A stretch of 6,224 nucleotides of DNA from positions 1 through 6,224 of the forward strand of contig JBIIJL010000103.1 of NCBI GenBank assembly GCA_044233795.1, written 5' to 3'. The notes below the pieces were generated by a model that was not told the DNA's origin, did no database searches, and saw only the letters and a list, made by a program, of their open reading frames with translations. The translations under genes and the position numbers were made by a program. The DNA is from JBIIJL01 sp044233795. Lineage in GTDB: Bacteria; Pseudomonadota; Gammaproteobacteria; Legionellales; Legionellaceae. This document shows positions 1 through 4,911 of the stretch, piece by piece (within the stretch, counting starts at the first letter, position 1; every line of letters starts with the position of its first letter).

Positions 1-81
1 ATACGCATAACTTTAGGTTGGTTATAAAAAAACACAATGATCTCCATTTGCTTAAGTGGAATAAAATATAGATTATGATAC

Positions 82-103
82 TATAGAAGTTACACATTGA
101 TAA
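82..103 (+). repeat. Left terminal inverted repeat of the insertion sequence
   Basis: This 22-bp arm pairs with 1221-1242 at 20 of 22 positions; the mismatches are at arm positions 13 and 20. It lies 112 bp before the transposase start codon. Confidence 0.82.
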
Positions 104-162
104 ACCTCTAAATTCTGACAATTCGCACAAATAAATAATAATTAGCCACTGGAAGGCACTCT

Positions 163-179
163 GTGATAAGAAATATCAC
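163..179 (+). promoter_or_regulatory. Short hairpin in the transposase leader
   Basis: The arms gtgata (163-168) and tatcac (174-179) pair perfectly around a 5-base loop, 35 bases upstream of the transposase start. Leader hairpins in insertion sequences can damp translation from transcripts that enter from outside. Such a role here is only an inference, and a 6-bp AT-containing stem may also be chance. Confidence 0.3.
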
Positions 180-214
180 CCGCCCCTCAACTGCACGTTG
201 TACATTACCCATGT

Positions 215-1234
215 ATGTTGGATTCTTTTTTATTAAGCGAACCAAATGGGGTCAGTTGTAGTCGATTAGGTTCATTTATGGCAATTTCTCATGACAGTGT
301 TAATCGCTTTTTGAATAGAGAATCCTATTCGCCAAGCGATTTATTCGGTGAAGTTAAATCGATGGTAAATATGAAAGGAGGAACGCTGAGCGTGGATGAT
401 AGCGTTCTTGATAAACCTTATGCTCATTACATTGCTTTGGTTGGTCATTATTGGTCTGGAAAACATCATGTGGTTGTAAAGGGCATCAACCTCATTACAC
501 TCTATTACACCGACCCACATGGACAGCACCAGCCTGTTAATTTTCGTGTTTCTGACAAAGCCGAAAATAAAACGAAAAACGACTACTTTCTAGATATGTT
601 GGCTGAGATTTTGGCCTGGGGGCTTGAGCCGGCATTTGTTACAGGGGATAGCTGGTACAGTTGCGTAAAAAATCTGAAGACGATAAAAAACCATCAGCTG
701 GGATTTCTCTTCGCACTAGAAAGCAACCGCCTGGTTTCTATTGAAGAGGGCATGTGGATTCAAGTTCAAAAGCTTGATATACCAGATGATGGATTAGCGG
801 TTTGGTTACGACATTTTGGGCAAGTGAAGCTTTTTAGGACACACTTAAAGGATCAGGTGCGCCATTACGCAATATACTTACCTGATATAAATGACCCTAC
901 TGATAATGGTTCAAAACACAGTTCTTTTAATAGGCTTGATTTTGAAAAACTGCACGACCAGCATTGGCAGATCGAACAATACCATCGTTCAATCAAGCAA
1001 GTTTGTAATATTGAAAGCTTTCAAGTTAGAGGAAAAACAGCAGTAAAAAATCATCTTTTTGCAGCTATATTTGGATATATTGAGCTCCAGCGGCTACGAG
1101 CAATGGATGTGATTACTAATTGTTATAAATTACGTCGGCAGCTATTCAATGAGGTTATTGCTTCTTTTATAGGGTCGTTCGCTCCAGGCATCGAGCATAT
1201 GAATTCGAAATTTCAGGCTGTTGTCAATGCGTAA
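215..1234 (+). CDS. DDE transposase of the 82-1242 insertion sequence (IS701-like)
   Basis: A 339-residue protein that would cut and join the element's ends. It starts with a helix-turn-helix-like stretch around ISHDSVNRFL (residues 24-33). The RNase H-like catalytic core follows. Candidate catalytic residues are D61 or D62 in SVDDSVLDK, D145 in VTGDSWYS, and E254 in WQIEQYHRSIKQ, which is the E..YHR..K signature of this transposase group. NLITLYYTDP and ENKTKNDYF are also typical family stretches. The length is normal for the family and there is no internal stop, so it may be active. The frame is open back to a stop at 167-169, but the only in-frame ATG near the conserved N-terminus is at 215. 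No clear Shine-Dalgarno is seen. The final codons lie inside the right inverted repeat, so coding sequence and transposon end overlap. Confidence 0.88.
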   Translation: MLDSFLLSEPNGVSCSRLGSFMAISHDSVNRFLNRESYSPSDLFGEVKSMVNMKGGTLSVDDSVLDKPYAHYIALVGHYWSGKHHVVVKGINLITLYYTDPHGQHQPVNFRVSDKAENKTKNDYFLDMLAEILAWGLEPAFVTGDSWYSCVKNLKTIKNHQLGFLFALESNRLVSIEEGMWIQVQKLDIPDDGLAVWLRHFGQVKLFRTHLKDQVRHYAIYLPDINDPTDNGSKHSSFNRLDFEKLHDQHWQIEQYHRSIKQVCNIESFQVRGKTAVKNHLFAAIFGYIELQRLRAMDVITNCYKLRRQLFNEVIASFIGSFAPGIEHMNSKFQAVVNA

Positions 1235-1242
1235 CTTCTATA
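1221..1242 (-). repeat. Right terminal inverted repeat, overlapping the transposase stop codon
   Basis: The reverse complement of this arm matches 82-103 at 20 of 22 positions. The transposase stop codon (1232-1234) lies inside it. Confidence 0.82.
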
Positions 1243-1377
1243 CCATTATTTAAACCAAAAAACTCTCTACATGAAGTGGTGGTGCCATCTGAGCGGGGGG
1301 CTGTACAGTAGTTTGTGTAAGCAAGCATAATCTATTTATCCACTGAGAAATATATCCTCAGTTATTACCGTGCCCCC
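1243..1377. other. Spacer with no recognisable gene
   Basis: These 135 bases lie between the right end of the insertion sequence and the first recognisable codons of the broken transposase. I see no open frame, RNA or repeat that can be named. The missing N-terminal part of the downstream transposase should sit here if the gene were whole, but it does not, so this is probably a rearrangement junction. Confidence 0.5.
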
Positions 1378-2108
1378 TGGATTTTGGTTGGAGATGGTGC
1401 CTATGCCTGCATGGCGTTGGCCAAAACTTGTGTAAAAAGTGACGCAACACTTATATCAAGACTACGGCTGGATGCGCAATTGTATGAATTACGCAACGGG
1501 AAAACGCGGAAGGAATCAAGTTAAAGGCCTGCGTATCGAGCTCAGGGAATGACTGGAAGATCCAAGCCAAATATACGGTAAAATGGTATGGTGGTGAACA
1601 ACGATCCCTTGAGTGCTTAACCTTTGAATGCCTGTGGTATCATGCTGGCGAGCTACCTTTAAAACTGCGAATTGTGCTGGTTAAAACACCGGGGGGTAAA
1701 AATGAGGCTGAGACATTTTTTAGTACCGATATTAAAATCTCTCCAATGCAAATTATCGAGTGGTTTGTTCTGCGCTGGAATATAGAGGTCACGTTCGCAG
1801 AGACCCGCGCCCATTTAGGCATAGAGACTAAGCGACAATGGTCAGATAAGGCTATTGCAAGAACAACGCCGATGCTTATGGTGCTGCTCTCAATATTGGT
1901 ACTGGTTGCAGTTAAAATGGATGAAACTAAAAAATTATTAGTGCAAGAAACAACGTCATGGTGTGACAAAAAAGGCGAGCTAATTTTAGCTGATATTATC
2001 ATGATCATAAGAAAATCATTATGGGTCAAACTGTATTTTTTGACGTCTAAAAATCACGAGAATAATATGGACTCTTCAAAAATAACCGAAAAAATGCTAA
2101 CTTATTGA
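1378..2108 (+). pseudogene. Decayed DDE transposase (DDE_5-like endonuclease), 5' truncated and frameshifted
   Basis: Three frames must be joined to rebuild the protein. From 1378 the frame reads WILVGDGAYACMALAK, continues to about 1512, then hits a stop. From about 1514 it shifts to VKGLRIELRE, an in-frame TGA (1550-1552) where a Trp is expected, and LEDPSQIYGK. From about 1578 to 2108 a third frame reads VKWYGGEQRSLECLTFECLW, then VLVKTPGGKNEAETFFSTD and IIEWFVLRWNIEVTF, then a TAR-rich tail. The second catalytic Asp (VGDGAYA) and the Glu (in WNIEVTFAETRAHLG) are visible. The N-terminal half, with the first Asp, is missing. A GTG at 1674 gives a 144-codon open frame, but this is only the intact tail of the dead gene. 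The family name is recalled from protein resemblance; the pseudogene status is read directly from the frames. Confidence 0.85.
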
Positions 2109-2149
2109 TTTATCAGCTGGCCTTGGCCTCATAATTGGCTAAACTTGAG
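2109..2149. other. Junction between two transposase remnants
   Basis: About 40 bases separate the stop of the + strand transposase remnant from the point where the - strand IS256 remnant loses resemblance to its family. No terminal inverted repeat was recognised at either side, so neither element has a definable end here. Confidence 0.4.
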
Positions 2150-2757
2150 CAAAAATCTGCCCCTTCATTTTGGCTTACCCAGATACCAAGCAATTCCTTT
2201 TGTCCTTCCATGTTAACGGCAAGAGCTAAATAAACGATTTATTGATAATCCTCTTGTCCTCTCGAACTTTAATCACTAAAGCATCCAAATAAAGAATTGG
2301 GTAAACCTTATCTAAGGGCCGTGATTGCCAAGCTTCGTACTGCATCGGTCACATTAGAAATTAGCGTGGGAGAGGCTTCAACACCGTACAACTCTTCGAG
2401 TTGAGCTGGAATATCACGAGTGGTCATGCCGCGGGCATATATAGATATGATCTTGTCATCAAATCCTTCAAGACGCGTTTTGTGTTTTGGGATAAGCTTT
2501 GGAGTAAAGGTGCCATCTCTGTCACGCGGAATACCTAGATCCATGTCACCTTGTTCGCCTTTAAGCGTCTTAGGTGTGTAGCTATTCCTTATATTACCGC
2601 TTGTGTTGGTGCTTTGGCCATGTTTCTCATACCCGAGGTGGGTGGTGGATAGCTCAGCCTTCAGAGATCGCTCTATTAGAGCCTTGGTTATCTGTTTTAC
2701 AAGACCTGACTGACCCAGTATATCTTCAGGGGTTTTACAGCCCCCAAAGCAAAGTCT
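2150..2757 (-). pseudogene. IS256-type transposase remnant, N-terminal half only, frameshifted
   Basis: The - strand frame is open from 2757 down to 2308. It reads through KTPEDILGQSGLVKQITKAL, HLGYEKHG, SGNIRNSYTPKTLKG, IPRDRDGTFTPK, TRLEGFDDKIISIYARGMT and LEELYGVEASPTLISNVTDAV, all classic IS256-family landmarks in the right order. Near 2331 the frame breaks, and it resumes as WQSRPLDKVYPILYLDALVIKVRED, which carries the first catalytic Asp. Near 2237 a single missing base breaks it again before YLALAVNMEGQKELLGIWVS. Resemblance ends about 2152, so the other two catalytic residues are absent. There is no ATG at the head of the frame (the first Met codon, 2542-2544, is internal) and a TGA lies at 2758-2760. 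This is a dead fragment, on the opposite strand to its neighbours. Confidence 0.88.
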
Positions 2758-2874
2758 TCAAACAAAAAATAGAAGCATGAAAACAAGCTTTGTCTAAACT
2801 TTGGGGTGTTGTATCCGAAGCGATAAAGCCTGTGATAGGTTTTGTTCGTATAATGGATGAGCCATTCATTATCA
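2758..2874. other. Unassigned spacer between transposon debris and the duplication
   Basis: About 117 bases with no gene I can name. On the + strand a readable stretch (from about 2739) continues as KQALSKLWGVVSEAIKPVIG and then FVRIMDEPFIIKSLL, interrupted by one TGA (2778-2780). It has no start, and both other-strand frames are also fairly open, so coding is unproven. It may be a scrap of a lost gene. Confidence 0.35.
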
Positions 2875-2921
2875 AGTCGCTTTTAGTAAGGGATTAAATC
2901 ATTATCGTGAATTTTATACAA

Positions 2922-2935
2922 AAGGCACCTGCCTT
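2922..2935 (+). promoter_or_regulatory. 14-bp dyad in the leader of unit 1
   Basis: The arms aaggca and tgcctt pair perfectly around a 2-base centre (cc). The same dyad recurs in unit 2 with a changed centre (ct) and unchanged arms. It lies about 165 bp upstream of the promoter -10, far for a simple operator. Its role is unknown. Confidence 0.4.
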
Positions 2936-2986
2936 ATGCAGATGGAGCGCTCACGCATGAAATCCGATCAAACTACAGAAATAAAT

Positions 2987-3027
2987 ACTATTTAGCGACA
3001 CCGACTAGCTGGTCGCTGTCGCTAAAT
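2987..3027. repeat. 41-bp palindromic insertion present only in unit 1
   Basis: Aligning the two leaders shows 41 extra bases here relative to 4804/4805. The core, 2991-3026, is a 36-bp near-perfect palindrome: it begins tttagcgaca, ends tgtcgctaaa, and its two 18-base halves pair at 16 positions. The pentamer taaat occurs immediately left (2982-2986) and at the right end (3023-3027). This is consistent either with a target duplication made on insertion or with a deletion between short repeats in unit 2. It may be a small palindromic repetitive element. It lies about 75 bp upstream of the F-box promoter -10. Confidence 0.7.
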
Positions 3028-3100
3028 TGAATTTGTACAAAAAATTCGCAGACAACCATTTTTTTAGCTGTTTTTATGGCTTTATTTTAATCTTTCGCGC

Positions 3101-3126
3101 TATAATTTGTCCAAATTAATTTGGAG
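3101..3126 (+). promoter_or_regulatory. Promoter -10, 16-bp palindrome and Shine-Dalgarno of the first F-box gene
   Basis: A perfect TATAAT (3101-3106) is followed by a perfect 16-bp palindrome, tccaaattaatttgga (3110-3125), then GGAG (3123-3126), 8 bases before the ATG at 3135. No good -35 is visible at 16-18 bp spacing. Transcription would start around 3112-3114, inside the palindrome. The palindrome therefore sits over the start point and also includes the GGA of the ribosome site. It could be an operator or fold to hide the Shine-Dalgarno; both roles are inference. Confidence 0.6.
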
Positions 3127-3134
3127 TTATTGTT

Positions 3135-4277
3135 ATGCCAAGACAAGCCGACGAACATTTGTATAGAAAGGCGATAGAATGGATTCGTGAAAATCCTCAA
3201 GACCAACACCTTTCAGAAGAGATAAAACAAGCTTTTTTGAGTTTTAATACCTTGCCACTTGAGAATAAAATTCAACTTCTCATCACCTTAAAAAAGCTGT
3301 TAAACACGACTGGTTTACCTGAAGCGATTGAACAATCGTTTCCCTGGCTGATGGTTGACTTAGATGAACTACCTGATGAACTGCTTTTGGAAATTGGATC
3401 TCATTTGAAGAATGAATCAGATATGAGCCATTTAGTGAGCGCCTCAAAAAGAATGTACTCTCTTTTCCAACCAAAACGCCTACTAAATGAATTTCTGCAA
3501 CGAATCGCTTATGGAGAGGAGGATAAGGCAGAAGGGCTATTTACAGCCATATACCAACGAAATGTAGAAAAGATACAACAAGCCTTACTGTATCAAGGAA
3601 GATTTACAGATTATTCCGGTCGAATTTTCAAATGTTCAGCTTATGAGTACGCCTATTGGGCGAAAGATACGCACATGTGTCGAATGCTAGAGAGTTATAT
3701 GGATGATGCTACCAAAGCAGAAATGTTAGCACGTGTTACAGAGCTAGAGCGCACGGGACTTCCTTATACCCAACACGGTGTTGCCTACTGCACGCATCAT
3801 TTTGATTTAATGCCATTGATAAATGCACTTCGATTTTACGTTGATAACTATGATGCATGGCATGCTGCAAGGAACTGGGCTGCAATGGAAGCTGCTTGGA
3901 TGAATGTGGGCCTTGCGCAGCGCGATGTGCCTGCTCATGTGGCTCAAGAATATTGTAGGCCGGACCGTACATTTGGTCCCCGCTCACCTTTTAATGAACC
4001 TGCATTTCGACGAATTTTAACTTTTTATAATTGGATTACTACGCGGGAGGAGTCCTGGTTTCCTTTAACATCTGCTAATTCTGGTCTCGGTTTTCATTTT
4101 GCTTTAACACGCTGCGGGCGGCGGGGGTGGTTCGGCGGGCTGGCGCGGCCTGAGTGTGAGTTCGCGGCCTTTGATTTGTCGGCCGTTAGCCACCTAGATG
4201 AAGTGAGAACCGTCGATCTCACACAGTCGCGTGAACGTTTGAGCCCACTGCCAATATCGCAGAGTATGAGTGTTTGA
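3135..4277 (+). CDS. F-box, ankyrin-like Legionella-type candidate effector (copy 1)
   Basis: A 380-residue soluble protein with no signal peptide or membrane segment. Residues 1-70 are helical and charged. Residues 79-113 are an F-box (LPDELLLEIGSHL, then MSHLVSASKRMYSLF), the motif that binds SKP1 in eukaryotic SCF ubiquitin ligases. Residues 125-190 (LFTAIYQRNVEKIQQALL, GRIFKCSAYEYAYWAKD) resemble degenerate ankyrin repeats. Residues 207-310 (GLPYTQHGVAYCTHHFD, NVGLAQRDVPAHVAQEYC, LTFYNW) belong to a C-terminal region I recall from Legionella effector-like proteins. Residues 325-345 are encoded by an unusually GC-rich patch. Hence it is probably delivered into a eukaryotic host, plausibly by a Dot/Icm type IV system, though no secretion signal is proven. 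The start at 3135 is supported by a GGAG at proper distance and by conservation in copy 2. The gene is convergent with the small ORF at 4322-4651. Confidence 0.88.
   Translation: MPRQADEHLYRKAIEWIRENPQDQHLSEEIKQAFLSFNTLPLENKIQLLITLKKLLNTTGLPEAIEQSFPWLMVDLDELPDELLLEIGSHLKNESDMSHLVSASKRMYSLFQPKRLLNEFLQRIAYGEEDKAEGLFTAIYQRNVEKIQQALLYQGRFTDYSGRIFKCSAYEYAYWAKDTHMCRMLESYMDDATKAEMLARVTELERTGLPYTQHGVAYCTHHFDLMPLINALRFYVDNYDAWHAARNWAAMEAAWMNVGLAQRDVPAHVAQEYCRPDRTFGPRSPFNEPAFRRILTFYNWITTREESWFPLTSANSGLGFHFALTRCGRRGWFGGLARPECEFAAFDLSAVSHLDEVRTVDLTQSRERLSPLPISQSMSV
4110..4168 (+). other. GC-rich, G-run patch inside the F-box gene, copy 1
   Basis: About 60 bases with a GC content far above the rest of the gene, including runs of 3, 5 and 3 G on the coding strand (4115-4139). 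It encodes the part around residues 326-345, where the two paralogues are least alike. The corresponding stretch of copy 2 (5885-5940) is also GC-rich but nearly unrelated in sequence. Confidence 0.65.
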
Positions 4278-4299
4278 TTGCATCCCGTTCGAGTAGAGT

Positions 4300-4321
4300 T
4301 GCGGCGATGCTTTTCGCCGCA
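4300..4321. terminator. Hairpin between convergent genes, unit 1
   Basis: The arms tgcggcga (4300-4307) and tcgccgca (4314-4321) pair perfectly around a 6-base loop. It lies 22 bp after the F-box stop and directly before the stop of the - strand ORF, the expected site of a shared terminator for converging transcripts. No T-tract follows on either strand, so efficient intrinsic termination is uncertain. It is preserved in unit 2. Confidence 0.55.
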
Positions 4322-4651
4322 CTATTTCGACAGATTTGAATAAACCACCTCATGATTTCTTCGTATTGCAAGCTTTGTGACGATTTCACCCACGACGTGC
4401 ACCAACGATTCAAGTAACTCCTGATTCGTCAGAGAGACTGAATGACCAGCAGGTGCCGAAGCGTTCCCCACCATGGAGGTTAAATACTGTTCAGATTGTT
4501 TTTGATTGGCTGAATCAAACGAGTTAAGATAGAGGCCACTAAAAAATTGCGATAAGGGTCCGCGAAGGGCTATGCCATTATCAGCATTCTTATAACCCCG
4601 CATTTTTTCAATGGGGTTCTTGATAATATGTTTCCAACATTGACTACACAT
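4322..4651 (-). CDS. Small hypothetical protein convergent to the F-box gene (copy 1)
   Basis: A 109-codon frame I do not recognise. It begins with a CSQC pair (residues 2-5) and KHIIKNPIEKMRGY, has a Ser/Gln-rich middle, and ends in a probable amphipathic helix (NQELLESLVHVVGEIVTKL) with a basic tail. No membrane segment or signal peptide is seen. Support for reality: it ends exactly at the hairpin it shares with the F-box gene, and in unit 2 the same frame is kept, with only N-to-S and K-to-R changes near the C-terminus. Against: there is no Shine-Dalgarno before the ATG, and the frame is closed by a TGA only eight codons upstream, close to the repeat boundary. It may therefore be the 3' part of a longer gene cut when the duplication formed; a full version could lie beyond the right edge. 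Confidence 0.5.
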   Translation of the reverse strand: MCSQCWKHIIKNPIEKMRGYKNADNGIALRGPLSQFFSGLYLNSFDSANQKQSEQYLTSMVGNASAPAGHSVSLTNQELLESLVHVVGEIVTKLAIRRNHEVVYSNLSK

Positions 4652-4666
4652 CGGGGTCGCTATAAT
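4640..4666 (+). promoter_or_regulatory. Possible promoter upstream of unit 2
   Basis: TTGACT (4640-4645) and a perfect TATAAT (4661-4666) are separated by 15 bp, shorter than the preferred 17. The -10 is embedded in the odd palindrome cgctataatagcg (4658-4670). It would give a transcript with a leader of about 240 bases before the second F-box gene. No equivalent pair is found before unit 1. Confidence 0.35.
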
Positions 4667-4739
4667 AGCGTTTCAGGTTCTGAATTAATACGAGTCGTTT
4701 TTAGTAAGGGATAAAAACATTATCGTGAATTTTATACAA

Positions 4740-4753
4740 AAGGCACTTGCCTT
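4740..4753 (+). promoter_or_regulatory. 14-bp dyad in the leader of unit 2
   Basis: Same arms as 2922-2935 (aaggca and tgcctt) with ct rather than cc at the centre. Arm conservation with a changed centre hints at selection, but the leaders are too similar overall for this to be strong. Confidence 0.4.
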
Positions 4754-4877
4754 ATGCAGCTGGAGCGCTCCCGCATGAAATCCGATTAAACTACAGAAAT
4801 AAATTGAATTTGTACAAAAAAATCGTAGTCAACCATTTTTTTAGCCGTTGGTGTGATTTTATTTTAATCTTTCATGC

Positions 4878-4903
4878 TATAATTTATCCAAATTATTTTG
4901 GAG
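4878..4903 (+). promoter_or_regulatory. Promoter -10, imperfect palindrome and Shine-Dalgarno of the second F-box gene
   Basis: TATAAT (4878-4883), tccaaattattttgga (4887-4902) and GGAG (4900-4903) occupy the same spacing as in unit 1, with the ATG at 4912. One substitution near the centre breaks the perfect palindrome of unit 1. If the palindrome is an operator or hairpin, the two copies could be regulated differently. Confidence 0.55.
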
Positions 4904-4911
4904 TTATAGCT

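Larger units (their letters stand above)
82..1242 (+). mobile_element. Intact-looking insertion sequence with a DDE transposase (IS701-like)
   Basis: About 1.16 kb bounded by terminal inverted repeats. The left end (82-103) begins tatagaagttac, and the reverse complement of the right end (1221-1242) begins the same way; the two arms match at 20 of 22 positions. The outermost tata is present at both ends. It may be part of the repeat or a 4-bp target duplication (82-85 and 1239-1242), and because tata is its own reverse complement the sequence alone cannot decide. One uninterrupted transposase fills most of the element. Assignment to the IS701 type rests on recalled resemblance of the protein and could shift to a neighbouring DDE group. 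Confidence 0.82.
2875..4692 (+). repeat. Tandem duplication, unit 1 (leader, F-box gene, hairpin, convergent ORF)
   Basis: This segment is repeated directly to its right. The alignment offset is 1818 bp from 2875/4693 up to a 41-bp indel in the leader, 1777 bp through most of the F-box gene, and 1768 bp downstream of it. The shared stretch begins at agtcg (2875 and 4693) and continues at least to 4456/6224, where the window ends. To the left of 2875 and 4693 resemblance is doubtful, so the unit boundary is approximate. Because unit 2 is cut by the window edge, a third copy to the right cannot be excluded. Confidence 0.9.

Noticed and set aside
48..79. TTGCTT and TATGAT as a promoter left of the insertion sequence
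   Set aside because: The spacing is 20 bp and the match is weak in very AT-rich DNA, so it is not distinguishable from chance.
341..529. 62-codon - strand ORF inside the first transposase
   Set aside because: It is antisense to the catalytic core of an intact transposase and has no independent support.
1640..2029. 129-codon - strand ORF
   Set aside because: It is antisense to the decayed transposase, whose conserved motifs lie on the + strand.
2574..2780. 68-codon + strand ORF
   Set aside because: It is antisense to the IS256 remnant over most of its length. Family landmarks on the - strand explain the region.
3086..3106. Possible PmrA-type box (TTTAAT and TATAAT) upstream of the first F-box gene
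   Set aside because: The half-sites are 15 bp apart rather than about 11 and poorly match the cTTAATatT consensus. The second half is better explained as the -10.
3283..3474. 63-codon - strand ORF repeated identically at 5060-5251
   Set aside because: It is antisense to the F-box within the identical block, so its conservation carries no independent evidence.
3736..3987. - strand ORF repeated at 5513-5749
   Set aside because: It lies opposite the F-box genes. It is repeated only because the underlying DNA is duplicated, and it changes in length between copies.
4219..4413. 64-codon - strand ORF with a counterpart at 5990-6181
   Set aside because: It overlaps the end of the F-box gene, the hairpin and the other - strand frame. 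The alternative frame 4322-4651 ends neatly at the hairpin and is longer.
4594..4618. Inverted repeat aacccc/ggggtt with a 13-base loop
   Set aside because: It is a short stem with a long loop inside the - strand ORF. No counterpart in unit 2 can be tested because the window ends first.
4747..4911. N-terminal extension of the second F-box gene from a TTG at 4747
   Set aside because: The frame is open, but the extension is translated from the leader and promoter. Copy 1 lacks it, and the internal ATG at 4912 has a well-spaced GGAG.
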